Source: an uncultured Pelagibacteraceae bacterium
GTDB taxonomy: Bacteria > Pseudomonadota > Alphaproteobacteria > Pelagibacterales > Pelagibacteraceae
Assembly (NCBI GenBank): GCA_902519695.1
Contig: CABYKN010000002.1
Span: forward strand, 1 to 64,000
Direction of reading: 5' to 3'
DNA: 64,000 nucleotides
Shown in pieces: positions 1-8,306 of this stretch (its first letter is position 1; the number at the start of each line of letters is the position of its first letter). Both the position numbers and the translations under genes were made by a program. Below the pieces are notes generated by a model. That model saw nothing but the letters and a program-made list of their open reading frames with translations, made no database searches and was not told the origin of the DNA.

Positions 1-508
1 TTTTGAGAGAGAAGTTGATTTGTATGACTCTGGTTTTGTTAAAGAATTTGAATTTGGCATAGATTTAGATGATGGTTTTGATATTGATGAAGCTGGTCCC
101 GGAAATTTAGTTGTTACCATTAATAACTCATTTATAAATGGAAATTTAGATGAAGGTTTAGATTTTGATGAAGCAAATAATGGTGATATATTTTTAACTA
201 TCAACAACACTATTTCTATAAATAACACAGACGATGGTTTTAAAAATTCTGAAGAAGATGATGGTTCAGTTATAGCAAGTATTGATGGTGTAATTGCTGT
301 AAAAAATGGTGGTAAAGGAATTGTGCTTGAAGAGGAAGGTGTAGGTGATGTGAGAGCGTTTATTGAAAGTACAATTACAAACACTAATGATGATAGTGAT
401 AAAACTGGATTAGAGGCAGTGCAAGAAGATGTTGGATCTGGTATTATAAAAATTGTTAATTCTCAGTTGTTTGATGGTATTGATGCTGAAGGTGTCCAGC
501 TAAAATAG
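1..508 (+). CDS. C-terminal part of an acidic repeat protein (probable beta-solenoid surface protein), truncated by left window edge
   Basis: ORF frame stays open to the window start (FEREVDLYDSG...). Five near-regular 27-aa units of the form xDxGfxxxExxxGxxxxxInnxxxxnn. No family recognised with certainty. Confidence 0.6.
   Translation, partial: FEREVDLYDSGFVKEFEFGIDLDDGFDIDEAGPGNLVVTINNSFINGNLDEGLDFDEANNGDIFLTINNTISINNTDDGFKNSEEDDGSVIASIDGVIAVKNGGKGIVLEEEGVGDVRAFIESTITNTNDDSDKTGLEAVQEDVGSGIIKIVNSQLFDGIDAEGVQLK
65..478 (+). repeat. Tandem 81-nt/27-aa coding repeat (5 units, one with a 3-aa insertion)
   Basis: LDDGFDIDEAGPGNLVVTINNSFINGN / LDEGLDFDEANNGDIFLTINNTISINN / TDDGFKNSEEDDGSVIASIDGVIAVKN / GGKGIVLEEEGVGDVRAFIESTITNTNDDS / DKTGLEAVQEDVGSGIIKIVNSQLFDG. 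Confidence 0.8.
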
Positions 509-509
509 A

Positions 510-722
510 TTAACAACAAGAACAACTTGTCTTTTTCTCTGATTTTTTTTCTTCAATCGCTTCTTCCTTAGCTGCTGATTTTTCAAGAATTTTTGCTTCT
601 GCAGTTTCTTTCTCTTTTAATATTTTATTTTCGATATATGCATAAAGAGAGTTGAAACCTAATTTTGAAGCTTTCTTTTCTTCGTAATTTCTTCTTCCTT
701 TAAGATTTTTCAATAATTTCAA
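510..722 (-). CDS. Small hypothetical protein with Lys/Glu-rich helix and C-terminal SCSCC
   Basis: 70-aa ORF in a gap between neighbours; C-terminus KKTSCSCC. Confidence 0.55.
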   Translation of the reverse strand: MKLLKNLKGRRNYEEKKASKLGFNSLYAYIENKILKEKETAEAKILEKSAAKEEAIEEKKSEKKTSCSCC

Positions 723-782
723 GCACTTGTGGGTTGTTCATATTATGGTTATGTCATAGTTTTGATAATTTACAATAGTTCT

Positions 783-1925
783 TTAAAAAAATTCTTTAAT
801 TATTGTTGGTATATACTTTTTGAAATTAAAAAAACCTTTATTGCAATATTTCCAAGAACTTCGGTCTAAATTACGAAAAAGAAATTTTATATTATTTATT
901 CCTTGAGAAGTTAAAAAATCTAAGTTTTCTCCAACACAAGGATATAAAAAATAACTATTCTCAATTGTTTTAAGGTTACTAATATCAATAATTTCACAAT
1001 CCAAAGATTTTTCATCCAACCTTCTTTTTTGATCCTGAATTAAATTAGTCTTAAATTTCAATGTTTTTTCACTAAGTTTAATATTTCTACTGTCGTTATT
1101 ATTATTAACTAAATAAATCTTTTTAAATTTATGGTTTTTGAAATCAGTGAACTCAAAAGAAAGATTATTTTCAAAAATTATTAAATTTTGCTCATCTAAA
1201 CTTACTGGATTAATAAAATCTTTTAAGACAGCCTTGTATATTTTTTCACTAACTTTAGGAGGTGCATTTTCATTTAAATTGATATTATTAAATCTATTGT
1301 TAGTAAATTTTTTTATATTCCATTCACTTGCCAAATAATGCTTACCTTGTGTTTGTATTCCAGCAACCCATCTCCATCCTAATGTATTAGATGCTGCATC
1401 TCCATCATAGAGATGCTTCATGAAAAATTCAGCTCCTAATTGCCAAGGTAAATTTAAAGTAAAAATCCAGATACTGGCAAACCACATTCTTGTATGATTA
1501 TGAAGGTAATTAAATTCTTTTAGTTCTTTAACCCATTCATTAAAACATTCTATATTTGTATTTCCATCAATGGCATTTAAGTAATCTTTATTATCTTTGT
1601 ATTCTCCTCTTATACTTTTTAGTTCTATTAGGTAATCTGTCCATACATTAGGTCTTAATTCTAACCATCCTTTCCAATAAGTACGCCACAAAACCTCCTG
1701 AATAAATTTTTCATTTTTAGAAAATGAAAATTTCTTTAAGGCTTTATCTATAACTTCTAACTCATTTAATATTCCATGAGATATATATGGAGAAATACAA
1801 GATATATTTGATCTTTTATCTGGACCAAAATCAAAATTTCTCAATCTTGAATATTCAGAAAGATTATTTTCAACGAAATTATCTAGTTTATTAGTGGCTT
1901 GCGCCCGACTTGGTTCAAAATTCAT
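783..1925 (-). CDS. Photolyase/cryptochrome FAD-binding domain protein lacking the N-terminal antenna domain
   Basis: Motifs EVLWRTYWKGW, LHNHTRMWFASIW, DGDAASNTLGWRWVAGIQTQGKHYLASEWNIKKFT typical of the photolyase FAD-binding domain; 380 aa only. Confidence 0.8.
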   Translation of the reverse strand: MNFEPSRAQATNKLDNFVENNLSEYSRLRNFDFGPDKRSNISCISPYISHGILNELEVIDKALKKFSFSKNEKFIQEVLWRTYWKGWLELRPNVWTDYLIELKSIRGEYKDNKDYLNAIDGNTNIECFNEWVKELKEFNYLHNHTRMWFASIWIFTLNLPWQLGAEFFMKHLYDGDAASNTLGWRWVAGIQTQGKHYLASEWNIKKFTNNRFNNINLNENAPPKVSEKIYKAVLKDFINPVSLDEQNLIIFENNLSFEFTDFKNHKFKKIYLVNNNNDSRNIKLSEKTLKFKTNLIQDQKRRLDEKSLDCEIIDISNLKTIENSYFLYPCVGENLDFLTSQGINNIKFLFRNLDRSSWKYCNKGFFNFKKYIPTIIKEFF

Positions 1926-1931
1926 GATGTT

Positions 1932-3116
1932 TTATTTTAATTTTTTCTTATGAAAATTAATAAATCTTTCAACATTTAATTTATTAAAAGTTTTATTTTC
2001 CTCAAATGAAACTTTTTTCATAGAATAAGCTGAACTTCTAGTTATTCTTGAATGAATAATAACATTCCCTTTATATAGCCTCAATTTAACTGATCCATTA
2101 ACTTTACTTCTCTTAAGATCTATAATTCTTTGTAATTTAAATCTCTCTTTAGAAAACCAATATCCATTATAAATCAGTTCCGCATATCTAGGCATAATTT
2201 TTTCTTTCTTATGCATTGTATCTTTATCAAGTGTAACAGACTCTATAGCCCTATGAGCGTGCATTAATAAAGTTCCGCCTGGTGTTTCGTATACACCTCT
2301 TGATTTTATACCGATAAATCTATTTTCTACTAGATCAACTCTTCCAACAGCATTTTTTCCAGCTATATCGTTTAATTTTCCAAGCAATTTAGATGGTGAT
2401 AATTTTTTTCCATTCACTGCAATCGGATCTCCGCCTTTAAAGTCAATTTTTACAATTGAAGATTTATTAGGTGCTTTTTCTGGAGATAGCGTTCTTTGAA
2501 AGATAAAGTCAGGTGCAGAGTTTTTTGGATTTTCTAACAACTTTCCTTCTGTTGATGTATGAAAAATATTATCGTCTACTGAAAAAGGCGGCGCTCCTTT
2601 CTTGTCTTTAGGTATTTCAATTTTATTTTTTTTTGCATAATTAATTAGATCTGATCTAGATTTCAGCTTCCAAATTCTCCAAGGCGCAATAACTTTTATT
2701 TTAGGACCAAAATAATGATAACCTAACTCAAATCTTACTTGATCGTTTCCTTTTCCTGTTGATCCATGAGACACAGCATAGGCATTGAATTTTTTAGCAA
2801 TTCTAATTTGATCTTTGGCTATTAAAGGTCTAGCAATTGAGGTTCCAAGCAAATAAACACCCTCATATATTGCATGGCCCCTAATCATTGGATAAACATA
2901 ATCTTTTACAAAAATATCTTTTAGATCTTGAATAATAATATTCTTTACACCAAGTTTTTTTGCGTTTCTATAAATTTTATTTCTATCTATTTCTTGACCA
3001 ATGTCTGCAGTATAACAAATTACTTCTGCATCATAATTTTCCTGTAACCATTTTAATATGATTGATGTGTCCAAACCGCCAGAATAGGCAAGAACTATCT
3101 TTTTCTTTGATTTCAT
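1932..3116 (-). CDS. argG: Argininosuccinate synthase
   Basis: VLAYSGGLDTSIILKWL P-loop pyrophosphatase motif, SHGSTGKGNDQVRFE. Confidence 0.97.
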   Translation of the reverse strand: MKSKKKIVLAYSGGLDTSIILKWLQENYDAEVICYTADIGQEIDRNKIYRNAKKLGVKNIIIQDLKDIFVKDYVYPMIRGHAIYEGVYLLGTSIARPLIAKDQIRIAKKFNAYAVSHGSTGKGNDQVRFELGYHYFGPKIKVIAPWRIWKLKSRSDLINYAKKNKIEIPKDKKGAPPFSVDDNIFHTSTEGKLLENPKNSAPDFIFQRTLSPEKAPNKSSIVKIDFKGGDPIAVNGKKLSPSKLLGKLNDIAGKNAVGRVDLVENRFIGIKSRGVYETPGGTLLMHAHRAIESVTLDKDTMHKKEKIMPRYAELIYNGYWFSKERFKLQRIIDLKRSKVNGSVKLRLYKGNVIIHSRITRSSAYSMKKVSFEENKTFNKLNVERFINFHKKKLK

Positions 3117-3119
3117 TAT

Positions 3120-3620
3120 TTAACTGCAGCTTTTTTTTGCTGCGTTATATGCTTTAGTGAAGCCCATCAAAGAATAATGATCAATTGTTTGAGAACCAGA
3201 TTTATTATATCCAGTAACCATTAATCTTGATGCCTTTTTCATTCTTCTAACAACTTTTTTCTCAATTTTATTACTTGAAATCCATGCAAAATTATCTTGA
3301 GCTATATCAAATTTATATTTTGATTTACCAGAGCTAGCTGTAATTGAATTTTGACTGTTGTATTCATAGCCCGAAGTTGTGCTTACTTCGTCTTTAATTT
3401 TTTCAGATGGTCTGAAAGTTACAAATAATCTTGCATCTCTATCATTTTTTTTAGGAGATTGAAGAACAGGTTTAGATTGAGCAAAACATACTTTACTATC
3501 CCCATTAGTAACAACAATTGCATCCCAGTCTTTAAATGTTCCTATTTTATTTAATTCTTCTGAATAAGAAGTTGATCCTAATAAGAGAATAAAAAAAATT
3601 ATTTTAAAAATTATGGACAT
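3120..3620 (-). CDS. Invasion-associated locus B (IalB)-like secreted protein
   Basis: Signal peptide, FKDWDAIV and CFAQSKPVLQ pattern, C-terminal Cys. Confidence 0.7.
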   Translation of the reverse strand: MSIIFKIIFFILLLGSTSYSEELNKIGTFKDWDAIVVTNGDSKVCFAQSKPVLQSPKKNDRDARLFVTFRPSEKIKDEVSTTSGYEYNSQNSITASSGKSKYKFDIAQDNFAWISSNKIEKKVVRRMKKASRLMVTGYNKSGSQTIDHYSLMGFTKAYNAAKKSCS

Positions 3621-4645
3621 GGATTTGGATATTTTTTTTGAATTTCATTAATTTCATTAATTATTTCTTTATCAAGATTCACTTTTACACTTTCTATATT
3701 TGTTTTCAACTGCTCCATTGTTGTTGCACCAATAATAACGCTAGACATGAAATCCTGTATCTCACAAAATTTTATACACATTTGACTCATATCAATGTTG
3801 TATTTTTCACTAATATTAAAATACTCCTCAACAGCTTCGTTAGTATTTGGTTTTCGATATCTTGTCCAAAAATCCCAATCTCTTTCCATCCGAGATCCTT
3901 TTGGAAATTGCTTATTTCTATATTTACCACTTAAAAAACCACTGGCTAAAGGAGAATAAGATAAGCAGCCAATATTTTCTCTTATAGACACCTCAGCTAA
4001 TCCAACTTCATATGACCTATTTAATAAACTATAAGGATTTTGTATGGACATCATTCTTGGCAAACTCTTTTCCTTTGAGAGTTTGAGATAATTCATAACA
4101 CCCCAAGGAGTTTCATTAGATAAACCAACATGTCTAATTTTACCTTGCTCAATATACTTTTGTAATTCAACCAACACGTCTTCGAATTTATTCCATTCAT
4201 TTTCTTTATGCACATATCCAAGTCTTCCAAAATTGTTTACATTTCTTTCTGGCCAATGAAGCTGATATAAATCTATATAATCAGTTTTAAGTCTTTTAAG
4301 ACTGTTATGAAGTGCAGTTTCGAGATTCTTCCCTACAAAACTATTTTCACCATTTCTAATATAATCTCTAGCAGGACCACAAACTTTAGTTGCAAGTATC
4401 ACATCTTTTCTTTTTTTTGTTTTTTCAAACCAATTTCCAATGATCGTCTCTGTATGACCAAAAGTTTCAGCTTTAGGAGGTACCGCATAAAGTTCTGCTG
4501 TATCCCAAAAATTAACCCCATTTTCTAGTGAGAAATCCATTTGTTCGAATGCCTCTTCTTGGCTATTTTGTTCACCCCAAGTCATGGTGCCGAGGCAAAT
4601 CGTGCTAATATCTATATTTGTTGTTCCTAATTTTTTATAATTCAT
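3611..4645 (-). CDS. Aldo/keto reductase (Tas-like)
   Basis: GTMTWGEQNSQEEAFEQMD, NFWDTAELY, DYIDLYQLHWP. Confidence 0.92.
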   Translation of the reverse strand: MNYKKLGTTNIDISTICLGTMTWGEQNSQEEAFEQMDFSLENGVNFWDTAELYAVPPKAETFGHTETIIGNWFEKTKKRKDVILATKVCGPARDYIRNGENSFVGKNLETALHNSLKRLKTDYIDLYQLHWPERNVNNFGRLGYVHKENEWNKFEDVLVELQKYIEQGKIRHVGLSNETPWGVMNYLKLSKEKSLPRMMSIQNPYSLLNRSYEVGLAEVSIRENIGCLSYSPLASGFLSGKYRNKQFPKGSRMERDWDFWTRYRKPNTNEAVEEYFNISEKYNIDMSQMCIKFCEIQDFMSSVIIGATTMEQLKTNIESVKVNLDKEIINEINEIQKKYPNPCP

Positions 4646-4717
4646 TAAATATTAAGTATTTGTTACCTATATTTTGACTGCTTGAAAAATTTAAAATTTA
4701 TTACTATATATTTAATT

Positions 4718-5476
4718 ATGGAATTCAATAGAGACAATATTTTAAATAGATCAACGACAGCAAAAAAAGCTGTTGTGATGGATGAAGGCCTTAGAGCCTA
4801 CATGCTTAAAGTTTACAACTACATGGCAACTGGAGTTTTGCTAACGGGAATCATTGCATTGCTATCTTTTAAAATGTCAGTAGTTACAGATGCAAGTGGA
4901 TCAATAGTTGCTTTAACTGAGTTCGGAAATGCAATTTATCTATCAGGATTGAAATGGGTGGTTATGTTAGCTCCTCTCGGAATTGTTTTTTATATGAGTT
5001 TCGGGATAAATAAAATGAGTTCTTCAAAAGCTCAAACTACTTTTTGGATTTTTGCAGCCTTAATGGGTTTATCACTATCATCAATTTTATTAGTTTACAC
5101 AGGACTTAGTGTGACGAGAGTATTTTTCATATCTTCAGCAACATTTGGAGCTATGAGTATATATGGTTACACAACTAAAAGAGACCTCACAAAATTTGGA
5201 TCATTCTTAATGATGGGTTTGATCGGTATTATAATCGCATCTTTAGTAAATATTTTCTTAAAATCTTCAATGATGTACTTTGCTATTTCAATCATTGGAG
5301 TTCTTATATTTGTTGGATTAACAGCATACGATACACAAAAAATTAAAAATATGTACGCAGCATCAGACTCAAGTGAAGTAATTGGCAAGAAAGCTGTTAT
5401 GGGAGCTTTAACATTATACTTAGATTTTATAAATTTATTTATAATGCTTTTAAGATTGTTTGGTCAAAGAAGATAA
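4718..5476 (+). CDS. Bax inhibitor-1/YccA family membrane protein
   Basis: Multi-TM protein with GLTAYDTQKIK and ALTLYLDFINLFIMLLRLFG; internal Met at 4718 preferred to ORF start 4682. Confidence 0.9.
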   Translation: MEFNRDNILNRSTTAKKAVVMDEGLRAYMLKVYNYMATGVLLTGIIALLSFKMSVVTDASGSIVALTEFGNAIYLSGLKWVVMLAPLGIVFYMSFGINKMSSSKAQTTFWIFAALMGLSLSSILLVYTGLSVTRVFFISSATFGAMSIYGYTTKRDLTKFGSFLMMGLIGIIIASLVNIFLKSSMMYFAISIIGVLIFVGLTAYDTQKIKNMYAASDSSEVIGKKAVMGALTLYLDFINLFIMLLRLFGQRR

Positions 5477-5483
5477 TCAAAAA

Positions 5484-5819
5484 CTATAGTTTTTTCCAAT
5501 TTGTTTTTTTTAGAAGTATTTCTAAATCATAAGCATTATTTAAAATTTTACCATTTCTATCAGTTATTAAATATTTCAAATTCTTATTAGAAGGTTTAAA
5601 ATTTTTACTAATGTTGTAGATAGCTTTTTCTGCTGCATTTTTAAAAATACTAAAACTTACTCTTTTACTTGATATTGAGAGGCCATAGTCTTTCCAAGAT
5701 CCTTCAGATACCATTTTAGCATATAGGTCTAATATAATTTTTAGTTCTTTTTTTTCAAAAAAATACCTTTGGTTTTGTTCTTTATTTGAATTATTTATTA
5801 CTAATTTTAAATTACTCAT
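5484..5819 (-). CDS. DUF2794-like protein
   Basis: FEKKELKIILDLYAKMVSEGSWKDYGLS pattern. Confidence 0.75.
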   Translation of the reverse strand: MSNLKLVINNSNKEQNQRYFFEKKELKIILDLYAKMVSEGSWKDYGLSISSKRVSFSIFKNAAEKAIYNISKNFKPSNKNLKYLITDRNGKILNNAYDLEILLKKTNWKKL

Positions 5820-6363
5820 TTAATTTGTGTTTATTAATCAACCCAACTTGTGATGCTGTAAAGATGAATGTAATTGGTAGCATTCCCCAAACTTTAAAGT
5901 TAACCCAAAATTCTTCTGTTTGAGTTCTCCAAACAATTTCATTTAATATAGCTAAAAAAATAAAAAAATAAGTCCATCTGTTATTCAAAATTTTCCAACC
6001 TTCATCAGACATTGGCAGTGTTTTTCCAAGTATTAATTTTAAAACTGGTTCATTGGTGAAGTATTTTCCAAAGAATAAAGCTAAGGCAAATAAAATATTT
6101 ATAATAGTGGGTTTCATATAAATAAAAATTGGATTATCAAAATAAATTGTTAAACCTCCAAATAGAGTAATTAAAATTCCTCCTAACAAAGGAACCATCG
6201 GAACTTTTTTTTCCAGTATCCAAACCAAGAGAACAGAAATTATTGTTGCGACAATTAGAGGTGGTATTGCAACTTTTAAATTTTTATCACTGTTATAATA
6301 AAAGAAGAAAAAAATAGCTAAAGGCCCAACGTCAGTAATGAATTTTAGAAGTGATTTATTCAC
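5812..6363 (-). CDS. Inner membrane septation protein A family (YciB/IspZ)
   Basis: FITDVGPLAIFFFFYY, PTIINILFALALFFGKYF, WRTQTEEFWVNFKVWGMLPITFIF. Confidence 0.88.
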   Translation of the reverse strand: MNKSLLKFITDVGPLAIFFFFYYNSDKNLKVAIPPLIVATIISVLLVWILEKKVPMVPLLGGILITLFGGLTIYFDNPIFIYMKPTIINILFALALFFGKYFTNEPVLKLILGKTLPMSDEGWKILNNRWTYFFIFLAILNEIVWRTQTEEFWVNFKVWGMLPITFIFTASQVGLINKHKLNE

Positions 6364-6441
6364 TGCTACATATTAACAGATTAATAAAACATTTATATTT
6401 TTTTTATTGATTTTTTTCATCAAATATCCATATTTAATAAC

Positions 6442-6762
6442 GTGAGTACTCAAAAAGCAAAATTTTCAATTGGAGACGTTGTAAAACATAGACACTTCGA
6501 TTTTAGAGGTGTGATTTACGATGTTGACTTTGAATTTAATAACTCAGAGGAATGGTATCAATCGATTCCAAAAAACGTGAGACCTAGAAAGGATCAGCCA
6601 TTTTATCATTTACTAGCAGAGAATGACGAAATTACTTACGAGGCTTATGTGTCTGAGCAAAATCTATTATTTGATGACTCTGAAGAGCCTATAAAACACC
6701 CTCTAATTAACGAAATTTTTTCAGGCAAGCGTGGATCAAGCTACTTCAAGCCTTCAAATTAA
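6442..6762 (+). CDS. hspQ: Heat shock protein HspQ family
   Basis: KFSIGDVVKHRHFDFRGVIYDVDFEF...RPRKDQPFYHLLAE; GTG start. Confidence 0.88.
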   Translation: MSTQKAKFSIGDVVKHRHFDFRGVIYDVDFEFNNSEEWYQSIPKNVRPRKDQPFYHLLAENDEITYEAYVSEQNLLFDDSEEPIKHPLINEIFSGKRGSSYFKPSN

Positions 6763-6830
6763 CTAATAGCCAATATTTAAACACAATTGTCCCAAATCTC
6801 TGTCATATCTGTTTGTTATAAAATATTTAA

Positions 6831-6884
6831 TTCTGATCAAGAGTACTGTTTTTCCTCTATCTCCCTCTGTATTCTTGGTCAGAA
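6831..6884 (+). other. Imperfect 12-bp inverted repeat enclosing a pyrimidine-rich 30-nt loop
   Basis: TTCTGATCAAGA (6831-6842) pairs with TCTTGGTCAGAA (6873-6884) with one G.U; loop gtactgtttttcctctatctccctctgtat. Confidence 0.5.
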
Positions 6885-6929
6885 AATTTTGAACAATTTT
6901 AATCTAAAATTTATGTGTTATAAAAAATT

Positions 6930-7637
6930 ATGATTAATTATTTCAATCCGAATAATACTTTAAAGATAATTAATAAAATACAAAAGTTTGTATTTGCGCT
7001 ATTTATAATTGTATTGTTACTTGGATTAGTTGAAGCTTTAGTTCTTTCTCCTGAGGATTATAAGCAGAGTGACTCAGTTAGGATTATGTATGTCCATGTT
7101 CCATCAGCTTGGATATCACTCGGAATATTTTCATTTATTTCCATTCTTTCTTTTGGAGTTTTTGTTTTTAAAAATAAAAATTTCTCTTTAATAACAAAAA
7201 GTTTAGCACCTTCTGGTTTTGTTTTTAGCATAATAGCTTTAGTGACAGGATCAATTTGGGGAAAACCAACCTGGGGAACTTGGTGGGCTTGGGATGCAAG
7301 AATAACTTCAATGCTCTTACTTTCAATTTTTTATTTATTGTTCATTACTTCTTGGAAGATCACGACAGACACTAGTAAAGCAGAAAAAATTAGCTCAATA
7401 ATAGCAATTATTGGTCTTATAAATATTCCAGTTATAAAATTTTCAGTAGAATGGTGGAATACTTTACACCAACCTGCGTCAGTAAAAATTTTGGAAGAAA
7501 CAACAATTCATTCTTCAATGTTGACACCATTAGCTATAATGACTGCGGCATTTGCTCTATTTTCACTTTTGATATTTTTAATGAAATATAATACAGAACT
7601 GTTAAAGATTAAAAATAAAGGCCTTAATAGATTATGA
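6930..7637 (+). CDS. ccmC: Heme exporter permease CcmC
   Basis: VHVPSAW, WGKPTWGTWWAWDARITS, EWWNTLHQP. Confidence 0.97.
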   Translation: MINYFNPNNTLKIINKIQKFVFALFIIVLLLGLVEALVLSPEDYKQSDSVRIMYVHVPSAWISLGIFSFISILSFGVFVFKNKNFSLITKSLAPSGFVFSIIALVTGSIWGKPTWGTWWAWDARITSMLLLSIFYLLFITSWKITTDTSKAEKISSIIAIIGLINIPVIKFSVEWWNTLHQPASVKILEETTIHSSMLTPLAIMTAAFALFSLLIFLMKYNTELLKIKNKGLNRL

Positions 7638-7867
7638 TTAGTGAACTACTAAATATGAATGGATACGGTGTATACGTTTGGTCATCATTTATATTTACTC
7701 TATTTTCTTTTAGCTTGTTGTACGCGGTAGTAAAATTAAATTTAATTAAAGAGAAAAAGAAATTTGAGGAAAATTATAAATCACTAGATGAAAAGAAACT
7801 TGCATCAGTAGCTAAGCAAAAAACGTACAGAGAGATATTAGCAAACACTTCCACATCTAAAGTTTAA
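7634..7867 (+). CDS. ccmD: CcmD heme export accessory protein
   Basis: Short single-TM ORF between ccmC and ccm[18 protein letters not shown]. Confidence 0.85.
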   Translation: MISELLNMNGYGVYVWSSFIFTLFSFSLLYAVVKLNLIKEKKKFEENYKSLDEKKLASVAKQKTYREILANTSTSKV

Positions 7868-7878
7868 CTAAAATTCAC

Positions 7879-8301
7879 ATGTACGGAAAAAAAGTTAAAT
7901 TTAGAGCCCTTTTTATTTTTTTAATTTTAATTTCATTAGTTCTTACAATTTTTTTGGTGGTTAAATCTCTTGAGGAAAACGTAGTATATTTTAAGTCTCC
8001 AACAGACATTAAAAACCTTAATGAAATCAAAAATGCTCAAAAAATTAGAGTTGGTGGAATGGTGAAAAAAAATTCTATTAAAATAAACGATAAAGAAATT
8101 TTTTTCGTAATTACGGATTTCAAAAATGAATTATTAGTCAACTTTAATGGATCTGTACCTAATTTGTTTGAAGAGGGTAAGGGTGTAGTTGCTGAAGGTT
8201 TCTTAAAGGATAAAAGTTTTCTAAATGCTGACAAGATTTTAGCAAAACATGATGAAAATTATATGCCTCCTGAAGTCAGCGAAGCTATGAAAAACAATTA
8301 A
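7879..8301 (+). CDS. ccmE: Heme chaperone CcmE
   Basis: KIRVGGMV and [13 protein letters not shown] (heme-ligating His-xxx-Tyr). Confidence 0.95.
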   Translation: MYGKKVKFRALFIFLILISLVLTIFLVVKSLEENVVYFKSPTDIKNLNEIKNAQKIRVGGMVKKNSIKINDKEIFFVITDFKNELLVNFNGSVPNLFEEGKGVVAEGFLKDKSFLNADKILAKHDENYMPPEVSEAMKNN

Positions 8302-8306
8302 TTTGT

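Noticed and set aside
516-535. Possible terminator ACAAG-AACAA-CTTGT-CTTTTT between the two convergent genes
   Set aside because: Only a 5-bp stem, and the sequence is the coding part for the SCSCC tail of the minus-strand gene.
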